Shown here: positions 40,501 through 51,212 of the stretch, one piece after another
Numbering within the stretch: position 1 is the stretch's first letter
How the letters are laid out: each line of letters opens with the position of its first letter
NCBI RefSeq assembly: GCF_048569485.1
Contig: NC_134364.1
Span: forward strand, 127,287,908-127,351,907
Length of the DNA: 64,000 nt
Reading direction: 5' to 3'
DNA from: Anomaloglossus baeobatrachus
Lineage: Eukaryota; Chordata; Amphibia; Anura; Aromobatidae
Position numbers and translations under genes: made by a program
Notes under the pieces: model-generated
Told to the model about the DNA's origin: nothing
Databases searched by the model: none
Seen by the model: the letters and a program-made list of their open reading frames with translations, nothing else

Positions 40501-43500
40501 ATAATCCCAGGGTGGCCGGTGGGTGGATAATGTAATCCCAGGGTGGCCGGTGGATGTATAATATAATCCCAGGGTGGCCGGTGGGTGGTAATATAATCCC
40601 AGGGTGGACAGTGGGTGTATAATATATAACCCCAGGGTGGTCGGTGAGTGGATAATATAACCTCAGGGTGGCCGGTGGGTGGACAATATAATCCCAGGGT
40701 GGCCGGATAATATAAACCATGGGTGGCCGGCGGGTGTATAATATAATCCCAGGGTGGTCGGTGGGTGGATAATATAATCCCAGGGTGGCCGGTGGTTGGA
40801 TAATATAATCCCAGGGTGGCCGGTGGGTGGATAATATAATCCCAGGGTGGCCGGTGGGTGGATAAAATAATCCCAGGGTGGCCGGTGGGTGGATAATATA
40901 ATCTCAGGGTGGCCGGTGGGTGGATAATATAACCCCAGGGTGGCCGGTGGGTGGACAATATAATCCCAGGGTGGCCGGATAATATAAACCGTGGGTGGCC
41001 GGCGGGTGTATAATATAATCCCAGGGTGGTCGGTGGGTGGATAATATAATCCCAGGGTGGTCGGTGGGTGGATAATATAATCCCAGGGTGGCCGGTGGTT
41101 GGATAATATAATCCCAGGGTGGCCGGTGGGTGGATAAAATACCAGGGTGGCCGGTGGGTGGATAATATAATCCCAGGGTGGCCGGTGGGTGGATAATATA
41201 ACCCCAGGGTGGCCAGTGGGTGTATAATATAATCCCAGGGTGGCCGGTGGGTGGATAATATAATCCCAGGGTGGCCGGTGGGTGGATAATATAATCCCAG
41301 GGTGGTCGGATAATATAATCCCAGGGTGGCCGGTGGGTGAATAATATAATCCCAGGGTGGTCGGTGGGTGGATAATATAATCCCAGGGTGGCCGGTGGGT
41401 GGATAATATAACCCCAGGGTGGCCGGTGGGTGGACAATATAATCCCAGGGTGGCCGGATAATATAATCCCAGGGTGGCCGGATAATATAATCCCAGGGTG
41501 GCCGGTGGGTGGATAATGTAATCCCAGGGTGGCCGGTGGATGTATAATATAATCCCAGGGTGGCCGGTGGGTGGTAATATAATCCCAGGGTGGCCGGTGG
41601 GTGTATAATATAATCCCAGGGTGGACAGTGGGTGTATAATATATAACCCCAGGGTGGTCGGTGAGTGGATAATATAACCCCAGGGTGGCCGGTGGGTGGA
41701 CAATATAATCCCAGGGTGGCCGGATAATATAAACCGTGGGTGGCCGGCGGGTGTATAATATAATCCCAGGGTGGTCGGTGGGTGGATAATATAATCCCAG
41801 GGTGGTCGGTGGGTGGATAATATAATCCCAGGGTGGCCGGTGGTTGGATAATATAATCCCAGGGTGGCCGGTGGGTGGATAATATAATCCCAGGGTGGCC
41901 GGTGGGTGGATAAAATAATCCCAGGGTGGCCGGTGGGTGGATAATATAATCTCAGGGTGGCCGGTGGGTGGATAATATAACCCCAGGGTGGCCGGTGGGT
42001 GGACAATATAATCCCAGGGTGGCCGGATAATATAAACCGTGGGTAGCCGGCGGGTGTATAATATAATCCCAGGGTGGTCGGTGGGTGGATAATATAATCC
42101 CAGGGTGGTCGGTGGGTGGATAATATAATCCCAGGGTGGCCGGTGGGTGGATAAAATAATACCAGGGTGGCCGGTGGGTGGATAAAATAATACCAGGGTG
42201 GCCGGTGGGTGGATAATATAATCCCAGGGTGGCCGGTGGGTGGATAATATAATCCCAGGGTGGCCGGTGGGTGGATGAAATAATCCCAGGGTGGCCGGTG
42301 GGTGGATAAAATAATCTCAGGGTGGCCGGTGGGTGGATAATATAACCCCAGGGTGGCCGGTGGGTGGACAATATAATCCCAGGGTGGCCGGATAATATAA
42401 ACCGTGGGTGGCCGGCGGGTGTATAATATAATCCCAGGGTGGTCGGTGGGTGGATAATATAATCCCAGGGTGGCCGGTGGGTGGATAATATAATCCCAGG
42501 GTGGTCGGTGGGTGGATAATATAATCCCAGGGTGGTCGGTGGGTGGATAATATAATCCCAGGGTGGTCGGTGGGTGGATAATATAATCCCAGGGTGGCCG
42601 GTGGTTGGATAATATAATCCCAGGGTGGCCGGTGGGTGGATAATATAATCACAGGGTGGCTGGTGGGTGGATAATATAATCCCAGGGTGGCCGGTGGGTG
42701 GATAATATAACCCCAGGGTGGCCGGTGGGTGGACAATATAATCCCAGGGTGGCCGGATAATATAATCCCAGGGTGGCCGGATAATATAATCCCAGGGTGG
42801 CCGGTGGGTGGATAATGTAATCCCAGGGTGGCCGGATAATATAAACCATGGGTGGCCGGCGGGTGTATAATATAATCCCAGGGTGGTCGGTGGGTGGATA
42901 ATATAATCCCAGGGTGGCCGGTGGTTGGATAATATAATCCCAGGGTGGCCGGTGGGTGGATAATATAATCCCAGGGTGGCCGGTGGGTGGATAAAATAAT
43001 CCCAGGGTGGCCGGTGGGTGGATAATATAATCTCAGGGTGGCCGGTGGGTGGATAATATAACCCCAGGGTGGCCGGTGGGTGGACAATATAATCCCAGGG
43101 TGGCCGGATAATATAAACCGTGGGTGGCCGGCGGGTGTATAATATAATCCCAGGGTGGTCGGTGGGTGGATAATATAATCCCAGGGTGGTCGGTGGGTGG
43201 ATAATATAATCCCAGGGTGGCCGGTGGTTGGATAATATAATCCCAGGGTGGCCGGTGGGTGGATAAAATACCAGGGTGGCCGGTGGGTGGATAATATAAT
43301 CCCAGGGTGGCCGGTGGGTGGATAATATAACCCCAGGGTGGCCAGTGGGTGTATAATATAATCCCAGGGTGGCCGGTGGGTGGATAATATAATCCCAGGG
43401 TGGCCGGTGGGTGGATAATATAATCCCAGGGTGGTCGGATAATATAATCCCAGGGTGGCCGGTGGGTGAATAATATAATCCCAGGGTGGTCGGTGGGTGG

Positions 43501-46500
43501 ATAATATAATCCCAGGGTGGCCGGTGGGTGGATAATATAACCCCAGGGTGGCCGGTGGGTGGACAATATAATCCCAGGGTGGCCGGATAATATAATCCCA
43601 GGGTGGCCGGATAATATAATCCCAGGGTGGCCGGTGGGTGGATAATGTAATCCCAGGGTGGCCGGTGGATGTATAATATAATCCCAGGGTGGCCGGTGGG
43701 TGGTAATATAATCCCAGGGTGGCCGGTGGGTGTATAATATAATCCAAGGGTGGACAGTGGGTGTATAATATATAACCCCAGGGTGGTCGGTGAGTGGATA
43801 ATATAACCCCAGGGTGGCCGGTGGGTGGACAATATAATCCCAGGGTGGCCGGATAATATAAACCGTGGGTGGCCGGCGGGTGTATAATATAATCCCAGGG
43901 TGGTCGGTGGGTGGATAATATAATCCCAGGGTGGTCGGTGGGTGGATAATATAATCCCAGGGTGGCCGGTGGTTGGATAATATAATCCCAGGGTGGCCGG
44001 TGGGTGGATAATATAATCCCAGGGTGGCCGGTGGGTGGATAAAATAATCCCAGGGTGGCCGGTGGGTGGATAATATAATCTCAGGGTGGCCGGTGGGTGG
44101 ATAATATAACCCCAGGGTGGCCGGTGGGTGGACAATATAATCCCAGGGTGGCCGGATAATATAAACCGTGGGTAGCCGGCGGGTGTATAATATAATCCCA
44201 GGGTGGTCGGTGGGTGGATAATATAATCCCAGGGTGGATAATATAATCCCAGGGTGGCCGGTGGGTGGATAAAATAATACCAGGGTGGCCGGTGGGTGGA
44301 TAAAATAATACCAGGGTGGCCGGTGGGTGGATAATATAATCCCAGGGTGGCCGGTGGGTGGATAATATAATCCCAGGGTGGCCGGTGGGTGGATGAAATA
44401 ATCCCAGGGTGGCCGGTGGGTGGATAATATAACCCCAGGGTGGCCGGTGGGTGGACAATATAATCCCAGGGTGGCCGGATAATATAAACCGTGGGTGGCC
44501 GGCGGGTGTATAATATAATCCCAGGGTGGTCGGTGGGTGGATAATATAATCCCAGGGTGGCCGGTGGGTGGATAATATAATCCCAGGGTGGTCGGTGGGT
44601 GGATAATATAATCCCAGGGTGGTCGGTGGGTGGATAATATAATCCCAGGGTGGTCGGTGGGTGGATAATATAATCCCAGGGTGGCCGGTGGTTGGATAAT
44701 ATAATCCCAGGGTGGCCGGTGGGTGGATAATATAATCACAGGGTGGCTGGTGGGTGGATAATATAATCCCAGGGTGGCCGGTGGGTGGATAATATAACCC
44801 CAGGGTGGCCGGTGGGTGGACAATATAATCCCAGGGTGGCCGGATAATATAAACCGTGGGTGGCCGGCGGGTGTATAATATAATCCCAGGGTGGTCGGTG
44901 GGTGGATAATATAATCCCAGGGTGGTCGGTGGGTGGATAATATAATCCCAGGGTGGCCGGTGGTTGGATAATATAATCCCAGGGTGGCCGGTGGGTGGAT
45001 AAAATACCAGGGTGGCCGGTGGGTGGATAATATAATCCCAGGGTGGCCGGTGGGTGGATAATATAATCCCAGGGTGGCCGGTGGGTGGATAATATAATCC
45101 CAGGGTGGTCGGATAATATAATCCCAGGGTGGCCGGTGGGTGAATAATATAATCCCAGGGTGGCCGGTGGGTGGATAATATAACCCCAGGGTGGCCGGTG
45201 GGTGGACAATATAATCCCAGGGTGGCCGGATAATATAATCCCAGGGTGGCCGGATAATATAATCCCAGGGTGGCCGGTGGGTGGATAATGTAATCCCAGG
45301 GTGGCCGGTGGATGTATAATATAATCCCAGGGTGGCCGGTGGGTGGTAATATAATCCCAGGGTGGCCGGTGGGTGTATAATATAATCCCAGGGTGGACAG
45401 TGGGTGTATAATATATAACCCCAGGGTGGTCGGTGAGTGGATAATATAACCCCAGGGTGGCCGGTGGGTGGACAATATAATCCCAGGGTGGCCGGATAAT
45501 ATAAACCGTGGGTGGCCGGCGGGTGTATAATATAATCCCAGGGTGGTCGGTGGGTGGATAATATAATCCCAGGGTGGTCGGTGGGTGGATAATATAATCC
45601 CAGGGTGGCCGGTGGTTGGATAATATAATCCCAGGGTGGCCGGTGGGTGGATAATATAATCCCAGGGTGGCCGGTGGGTGGATAAAATAATCCCAGGGTG
45701 GCCGGTGGGTGGATAATATAATCTCAGGGTGGCCGGTGGGTGGATAATATAACCCCAGGGTGGCCGGTGGGTGGACAATATAATCCCAGGGTGGCCGGAT
45801 AATATAAACCGTGGGTAGCCGGCGGGTGTATAATATAATCCCAGGGTGGTCGGTGGGTGGATAATATAATCCCAGGGTGGTCGGTGGGTGGATAATATAA
45901 TCCCAGGGTGGCCGGTGGGTGGATAAAATAATACCAGGGTGGCCGGTGGGTGGATAAAATAATACCAGGGTGGCCGGTGGGTGGATAATATAATCCCAGG
46001 GTGGCCGGTGGGTGGATAATATAATCCCAGGGTGGCCGGTGGGTGGATAATATAATCCCAGGGTGGCCGGTGGGTGGATAATATAACCCCAGGGTGGCCA
46101 GTGAGTGTATAATATAATCCCAGGGTGGCCGGTGGGTGGATAATATAATCCCAGGGTGGCCGGTGGGTGGATAATATAATCCCAGGGTGGCCGGTGGGTG
46201 GATAATATAATCCCAGGGTGGTCGGTGGCCGGATAATATAATCCCAGGGTGGCCGGTGGGTGGATAATATAATCCCAGGGTGGTCGGTGGGTGGATAATA
46301 TAATCCCAGGGTGGTCGGTGGGTGGATAATATAATCCCAGGGTGGCCGGTGGTTGGATAATATAATCCCAGGGTGGCCGGTGGTTGGATAATATAATCCC
46401 AGGGTGGCCGGTGGGTGGATAATATAATCCCAGGGTGGCCGGTGGGTGGATAATATAATCCCAGGGTGGCCGGTGGGTGGATAATATAACCCCAGGGTGG

Positions 46501-49500
46501 CCGGTGGGTGTATAATATAATCCCAGGGTGGCCGGTGGGTGGATAATATAATCCCAGGGTGGCCGGTGGGTGGATAATATAATCCCAGGGTGGCCGGTGG
46601 GTGGATAATATAATCCCAGGGTGGCCGGTGGGTGGATAATATAATCCCAGGGTGGCCGGTGGGTGGATAATATAATCCCAGGGTGGCCAGGGGGTGGATA
46701 ATATAATCCCAGGGTGGCCGGTGGGTGGATAATATAATCCCAGGGTGGCCGATGGGTGGATAATATAATCCCAGTGTGGCCGGTGGGTGGATAATATAAT
46801 CCCAGGGTGGCCGGTGGGTGGATAATATAATCCCAGGGTGGCCAGGGGGTGGATAATATAATCCCAGGGTGGCCGGTGGGTGGATAATATAATCCCAGGG
46901 TGGCCGGTGGGTGGATAATATAATCCCAGTGTGGCCAGGGGGTGGATAATATAATCCCAGGGTGGCCGGTGGGTGGATAATATAATCCCAGGGTGGCCGA
47001 TGGGTGGATAATATAATCCCAGTGTGGCTGGTGGGTGGATAATATAATCCCAGGGTGGATGGTGGGTGGATAATATAATCCCAGGGTGGCCGGTGGGTGG
47101 ATAATACATTCCCTGAATGGCTGCCCGGTATACACCAGGGGTTGGGGACAGATCTCCTCTCCTCTGGGTTATGCTTTTGCTGTTTCGCGGCTTCTCTCGG
47201 GGCGACCTTTGTGACTTCGCAGATATGTAATCGGTAACCAGGAGCAATATCCTGGCAGGAACATCAAGCACAGATCTGTGCCACACGCGGTAACCACGGC
47301 CAGTTGGCAGCAGATCCGCAGATACCACCTTGCGACTCATTGGCTGCAGGTTGTCAGATAAAATGACCCTACACCTCATAACAACACAGCTTAAAGGGGA
47401 AAATCAACTGGGTTTTTTTTTTTGGTTAATTCAATCATAGACACACCATGGAGCATACACACAAATATATCCACGGAGATTCCCCGCATGTCTGCACACG
47501 GGCACAGTTACAGGGCACGAGCAGGGTGACCGTGGGCAGCCATCTTTACAGGAAGAAGTAATGTCAGGTAATCCACAGGGAAACATCGCCATCTAGTGGA
47601 CAAAAAGCAATAATGCATCTGTCTCTTCCCTCCAGCCACAGCCAATTATAAAGGTTGACTGGGACAGCTATAATGTGCAGGGGTCGTCCTCCTCTCCTGA
47701 CTGCAGCCCGTGGGGCACGGAGCACAGTCCCACCGCACCGCACGCACCCACCAATGTCACCGAGGGCAACGTCATTGAGGACAACATGGTAGAGCTGCCA
47801 CATTTTGCAGATCTGAGCACTTACATGATTCAACAAGTCATCCAATTTGCTAAGGAGATCCCAGTCTTCAGGTGAGTACATACACGGATGGAGTGGGACA
47901 GGGAGCGCAGCTCTGGAGGTCATTGCTCCATTTTCTGTATTTCTCTCCTATCAGATCTTTGTCTATAGACGATCAGATCTCGCTGCTGAAAGGAGCCACC
48001 ATGGAAGTGTCACATCTACAGTTCAATACCGTCTTCAACCTGGACACAAAGATCTGGGAGTGCGGGCGCCTGAAGCTGAGTATAAAGCACGGCGAGCTGA
48101 GTACGTGGCAACGGCAGCGCCCACGGCATAGTATGGATATGTGCACTGGGTATATGGCGGTACAATTACATACAGCCTCCCCCACATGCACAGCGTTTCC
48201 CCACACAGCCCCCCCCCCTTGTACAGCCCCCCCCCCCTCGTACAGCGTTTCCCCACACAGCCCCTCCCGTACAGCATTTCCCCACACAGCCCCCCCCCTC
48301 GTACAGCATTTCCCCACACAGCCTCCCTCCCCTTGTACAGCCCCCCCCCTCGTACAGCGTTTCCCCACACAGCCCCTCCCGTAAAGCATTTCCCCACACA
48401 GGCCCCCCCCCCCCTCGTAGAGCATTTCCCCACACAGCCTCCCTCCCCCCTCATACAGCGTTTCCCCACACAGAGTCCCTCCCCCCCTCGTACAGCCTCC
48501 CCCTCCTTGTACAGCATTTCCCCACACAGCCCCCCCCCCCTCGTACAGCGTTTCCCCACACAGCCCCCCCCCCTCGTACAGCATTTCCCCACACAGCCTC
48601 CCTCCCCCTTGTACAGCGTTTCCCCACACAACCTCCCCCCCCCCTCGTACAGCCCCCCCTCGTACAGCGTTTCCCCACACAGCCTCCCCCCCTCGTACAG
48701 CATTTCCCCACACAGCCCCGTTCCTCGTACAGCATTTCCCCACACAGCCTCCCCCCCCTTGTACAGCGTTTCCCCACACAGCCCCCCCTCGTACAGCGTT
48801 TCCCCACACAGCCCCCTCCCACACAGAGTTTCCCCACACAGCCTCCCCCCCCCCTCGTACAGCGTTTCCCCCTACACAGCCCCCCCGCCCCTCGTACAGC
48901 GTTTCCCCACACAGCCTCCCCCCCTCGTACAGCGTTTCCCCACTCAGCCTCCCCCCCCGTACAGCGTTTCCCCACACAGCCTCCCCCCCCCTCGTACAGC
49001 GTTTCCCCCTACACAGCCCCCCGCCCCTCGTACAGCGTTTCCCCACACAGCCTCCCCCCCTCGTACAGCGTTTCCCCACTCAGCCTCCCCCCCCGTACAG
49101 CGTTTCCCCACACAGCCTCCCCCCCCTCGTACAGCGTTTCCCCCACACAGCCTCCCCCCCATATACAGCGGTTCCCCACACAGCATCCCCCCCTCGTACA
49201 GCGTTTCCCCACACAGCCCCCCCCCCTCGTACAGCGTTTCCCCACACAGCCCCTCCCCCCCATTACGGCGTTTCCCCACACAGCCTCCCCCCTTTGTACA
49301 GCGTTTCCCCACACAGCCTCCCCCCCCTCATACAGCGGTTCCCCACACAGCCTCCCCCCCCTCGTACAGCGTTTCCCCACACAGCCTCCACCCCCTCGTA
49401 CAGCGTTTTTCCACACAGCCTCCACCCCCTCGTACAGCGTTTCCCCACACAGCCTCCCCCCCCTCGTACAGCGTTTCCCCACACAGCCCCCTCCCACACA

Positions 49501-51212
49501 GCGTTTCCCTATCCAGCCTGCCCCGATACATACAACCTCTCATGTTCAAATACTCATATGAAAAATGTAAGTATCATTCATTATTAAGATCACTGCTTGC
49601 TGTCAGATATAAGTTGTGTGGGTGGGGCTTGTGTGTGACAGCAGCCATTGCTGTGTCATACGTCGCCCCCTGGTGCCGCTTCTGAGTGGCTGATGTTTCC
49701 CTCTGCGTTTTCTCGCTTAGCCGGGTTCCAGCGGGTATTTCTGGAGCCGCTGCAGAAATTCCACATCACCCTGCGGCAGCTGAAGCTTCACGAGGCGGAG
49801 TACGTCCTGATGCAGGCGCTGGCGCTCTTCTCCCCAGGTACCTCACATGGCGGGACAACCGGGCGGTCTTATGGTCAGCACTAACCCGCTACACCGGGCA
49901 CAAAGTAACCCGCCATCTCTCCACAGACCGGCCGGGCGTCATCGAGCACAACCACATTGATAAGATCCAGGAGACCATGGCCATGACCCTGAAGTGTTAC
50001 ATCGACTACCACCACCAGCTCCAGGGCAGCAGGTAACGCGGGGAAGCGGGACCCCCCAAATCTGGAGGAGCGGGGGGCAAGATGTCCAGACCGCAACCCC
50101 CTAACAGTGCCAGCCACAACGTATGACCCTAACAGGCTGCCAGACACATGCAGGCCCCCATAATAATGCCACCCAGAGAAAGTGCACCCATAATGTCACA
50201 GGCAGAGCCCCCATAATAATGCCACCCAGAGAAAGTGGCCCCATAATACTACCCAGAGAAAGTGGCCCCATAATATTACCACCCAGAGAAAGTGCACCCA
50301 TAATAATGTCACAGGCAAAGCCCCCATAATACTACCCAGAGAAAGTGCCTCCATAATAATGTCACAGGCAGAGGCCCCATAATAATACTACCCAGAGAAA
50401 GTGCACCCATAATGTCACAGGCAGAGCCCTCATAATACTACTACCCAGAGAAAGTGCCTCCATAATAATGTCACAGGCAGAGGCCCCATAATAATACTAC
50501 CCAGAGAATGTGCCCCCAAAATACCACCCAAAGAACGTGCCCCCATAATAATGTCACAGGCAAAGCCCCCATAATAATGCTACCCAGAGAATGTGCCCCC
50601 ATAATGTCACAGGTAGAGCCCCGATAATACTACCCAGAGAAAGTGCCCCATAATAATACCACCCAGAGAAAGTGGCCCCATAATAATGTCACAGGTAGAG
50701 CCCCGATAATACTACCCAGAGATACAGTCCCCATAATAATTGCATAGGCAGAGACCCCATAATTTAACCAGAGAGAGTGCGCCCACAGCAAAGGCGAAGC
50801 CCCCAAATAATAGGATCCAGAGATAGTGCGCCCATAATAATGTGAATGTGGGGGGGGTCACGTCCCTGCCCTCCAGAGCTTTGTGCTCTGGTCTGTTATA
50901 CTTTATGATCCCCGTCTCGTCCCCTCTGTACATTATTCTCTGCTGTGATGTGTGGGGCACTCGGCCCCCCGGTGATACGGACCCCCGTCCTCAGGCCGTG
51001 TCTGGGTTACATTGGATGTGACCGGCTTATCACAGTGCAGGGGCGGGGCATTTAACGTGGTGGCTCCTCCCCCCAGGTTCCTCTTCGCTAAGCTGCTGTC
51101 CATGTTGGCCGAGCTGCGGACCCTGAACGAGGAGAACGCCAAGCAGATGGTCCACATCCAGAACGTGATGGAGGACGCCATGACCCCGCTGATGAAGGAG
51201 ATCTTCAGCTGA
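32386..51212 (+). CDS. NR1I3: Constitutive androstane receptor (CAR), eight coding exons
   Basis: Nuclear receptor that binds DNA as a partner of RXR and switches on xenobiotic and steroid metabolism genes (family knowledge). Exons: 32386-32636, 36268-36398, 38620-38813, 47636-47871, 47955-48100, 49721-49837, 49927-50032 and 51077-51212. All introns are GT-AG with matching phases, and the sum is 1,317 nt (438 aa). Zinc finger cysteines are 59, 62, 76, 79 and 95, 101, 111, 114; the P-box is CEGCKG. The ligand domain holds DDQISLLKG (276-284) and ends PLMKEIFS, keeping clamp residues K265, K283 and E435. The short end without a tail after helix 12 is CAR-like, whereas NTVFN and WECGRL resemble PXR. 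The tail-to-tail neighbour TOMM40L supports NR1I3 over PXR (NR1I2). The A/B region (about 58 aa) is longer than in mammals. The first ATG follows an acceptor, so the 5' UTR lies upstream. Confidence 0.93.
32724..33744. repeat. 27-bp minisatellite array in NR1I3 intron 1
   Basis: About 37 units with the core GGGACTGAAGGTGGAGTCA and a GAGGGCG or GAGGGCA part. Since 27 bp is nine codons and few units carry stops, long frames stay open on both strands (up to 320 aa on the minus strand). This is a composition effect, not coding. Confidence 0.96.
33745..34275. repeat. AT-rich degenerate repeat, left part
   Basis: Loose repetition of TAGATTACGGTA, GTATATTA and TTACAGTA motifs with no fixed unit. 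It resumes at 35471 on the other side of the 38-bp array. Confidence 0.7.
34276..35470. repeat. 38-bp minisatellite array led by a conserved repeat edge
   Basis: It starts with TACTAGCTGTAGTACCCGGC, a string I associate with the edge of dispersed animal repeats, then TCTGTCCC-type simple sequence. From about 34480 to 35440 there are about 25 regular 38-bp units containing TGTCCCTCTCTGTATCCCTG and TCTCTGACTGTCCGTC. Confidence 0.93.
35471..36225. repeat. AT-rich degenerate repeat, right part
   Basis: The same TAGATTACGGTATAGTATAT and ATTACATTG motifs as 33745-34275, without strict periodicity. It ends just before the exon 2 acceptor region. Confidence 0.7.
36268..36398 (+). CDS. NR1I3: NR1I3 coding exon 2 (zinc finger 2)
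   Basis: Acceptor CTTTCGTCAG and donor GATA|GTAAGT. Encodes residues 84-127 plus one base. It carries the second zinc finger ([20 protein letters not shown]) and the [13 protein letters not shown] extension that in this family contacts DNA beside the finger. Intron phases match exons 1 and 3. Confidence 0.95.
36399..36890 (+). other. Start of NR1I3 intron 2 with read-through frame and poly(A) signal
   Basis: If the donor at 36399 is not used, the exon 2 frame stays open for about 88 further codons to a stop at 36665-36667. AATAAA follows at 36864-36869. A receptor form with only the DNA-binding domain is therefore conceivable. The added residues show no domain, and no clear GU-rich element follows the hexamer. 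Confidence 0.25.
36891..37160. other. GC-rich intronic stretch in NR1I3 intron 2
   Basis: C- and G-runs (36890-36935) and scattered CpGs, then ordinary sequence. No exon is recognised. Confidence 0.4.
37161..38006. repeat. AT-rich low-complexity region
   Basis: About 850 bp made largely of AATATAAAAT, AATAATA and related strings. It contains an (ATT)n run joined head to head with an (AAT)n run at 37525-37580, which could fold into a hairpin. No gene is seen. Confidence 0.8.
38007..38216 (+). mobile_element. 5'-truncated SINE, same family as 5425-6734
   Basis: It starts inside the tRNA-like region (GTGCTGGGGTCTTGGGTTCA), then GTTTGTATGTTCTCCCCGTG, GATTGTGAGCCCCAATGGGG and GGAATTAATAGCGCTATAT, and ends in an A-rich tail. 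It is uninterrupted where the other copy carries the LTR-like insert, so it shows the pre-insertion layout. Confidence 0.8.
38217..38619. other. AT-rich end of NR1I3 intron 2
   Basis: Low-complexity A/T sequence up to the acceptor GCCTTCCAG of coding exon 3. The 88- to 98-aa open frames on both strands here are read-through of the real exon or its antisense. Confidence 0.6.
38620..38813 (+). CDS. NR1I3: NR1I3 coding exon 3 (hinge, start of ligand domain)
   Basis: Acceptor GCCTTCCAG, donor ACAGG|GTGAGG. Encodes residues 128-192: [20 protein letters not shown] aligns with the hinge of mammalian CAR, followed by [20 protein letters not shown] (helix 1) and HFVDYR. It is rich in charged residues and likely helical. 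Confidence 0.95.
38901..47106. repeat. 31-bp minisatellite array filling NR1I3 intron 3
   Basis: About 8.2 kb of 31-bp units built from ATAATATAATCCCAGGGTGG then CCGGTGGGTGG. Shortened 24-bp units lacking TGGGTGG, and variant units with AAACCGTGGGT and CCGGCGGGTG, occur in a set order that recurs. The marker AACCGTGGGTAGCC lies near 42035, 44164 and 45807, offsets of 2,129 and 1,643 bp, showing block copying. On the minus strand three units give an open 31-residue repeat, so false frames of up to 799 aa appear. Confidence 0.98.
47107..47635. other. Unique end of NR1I3 intron 3
   Basis: Non-repetitive sequence with no supported gene, ending in the pyrimidine tract and acceptor CTTCCCTCCAG of coding exon 4. 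A minus-strand open frame here (to 47379) begins in unique DNA but runs straight into the 31-bp array. Confidence 0.5.
47636..47871 (+). CDS. NR1I3: NR1I3 coding exon 4 (helix 1-3 insert and helix 3)
   Basis: Encodes residues 193-270 plus two bases. A Ser/Pro-rich segment ([15 protein letters not shown]) of about 45 residues is followed by [20 protein letters not shown]. The insert between helices 1 and 3 is longer than in human CAR and shorter than in human PXR, judged from remembered sequences. Donor TTCAG|GTGAGT. Confidence 0.94.
47955..48100 (+). CDS. NR1I3: NR1I3 coding exon 5 (helices 4-6)
   Basis: Acceptor CTCCTATCAG after an 83-bp intron; donor CTGA|GTACGT. Encodes residues 271-319 with [11 protein letters not shown], the nuclear receptor signature, and [16 protein letters not shown], which is closer to PXR than to mammalian CAR. 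Confidence 0.95.
48101..49720 (+). other. NR1I3: NR1I3 intron 5
   Basis: A 1.6-kb intron, most of it the C-rich array at 48176-49520; the last 200 bp are unique and lead to the acceptor TCTCGCTTAG. Confidence 0.9.
48176..49520. repeat. C-rich minisatellite array in NR1I3 intron 5
   Basis: About 35 units of roughly 34-40 bp, each CGTACAGCGTTTCCCCACAC then AGCC and a C-run of variable length with T. The plus strand is strongly pyrimidine-rich. Variable C-run lengths blur the period. Long open frames on both strands (to 514 aa) are false. Confidence 0.95.
49721..49837 (+). CDS. NR1I3: NR1I3 coding exon 6 (helices 7-9)
   Basis: Encodes residues 320-358 ([20 protein letters not shown] and [16 protein letters not shown]). 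The HEAEYVL and LFSPDRPGV motif, completed in the next exon, is shared by CAR and PXR. Donor CCCAG|GTACCT. Confidence 0.95.
49927..50032 (+). CDS. NR1I3: NR1I3 coding exon 7 (helices 9-10)
   Basis: Follows an 89-bp intron with acceptor CTCTCCACAG. Encodes residues 359-393, [20 protein letters not shown] and [15 protein letters not shown], part of the family's RXR dimer interface. Donor AGCAG|GTAACG. Confidence 0.95.
50121..50860. repeat. Roughly 52-bp degenerate tandem repeat in NR1I3 intron 7
   Basis: Alternating CCATAATAATGCCACCCAGA GAAAGTG and CATAATAATGTCACAGGCAG AGCC parts with frequent losses of one or the other, so spacing varies. It fills most of the 1.04-kb intron (50033-51076). Confidence 0.9.
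51077..51212 (+). CDS. NR1I3: NR1I3 last coding exon (helices 10-12, AF-2)
   Basis: Acceptor CTCCCCCCAG. Encodes [20 protein letters not shown] and the AF-2 helix PLMKEIFS followed by TGA. Human CAR ends PLLQEICS in the same place, whereas PXR runs about six residues further. This is strong family evidence. Confidence 0.95.

Noticed and set aside
38893-47379. Minus-strand open frames of up to 799 aa with [20 protein letters not shown]-type repeats
   Set aside because: Translation of the reverse complement of the 31-bp array in an NR1I3 intron. Overlapping frames show the same 31-residue repeat in all phases, and length tracks the array, not a gene.
47973-49685. 514-aa plus-strand and 368-aa minus-strand frames over the C-rich array
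   Set aside because: Low-complexity Ser/Pro or Gly/Cys translation of an intronic minisatellite. The first 76 bases only overlap the true NR1I3 exon in a wrong frame.
32386-51212. Assignment of the receptor to PXR (NR1I2) or VDR (NR1I1)
   Set aside because: The ligand domain has PXR-like stretches, but the protein ends at helix 12 as CAR does and the neighbour is TOMM40L, which marks the NR1I3 locus. VDR has a different hinge and a longer insert.
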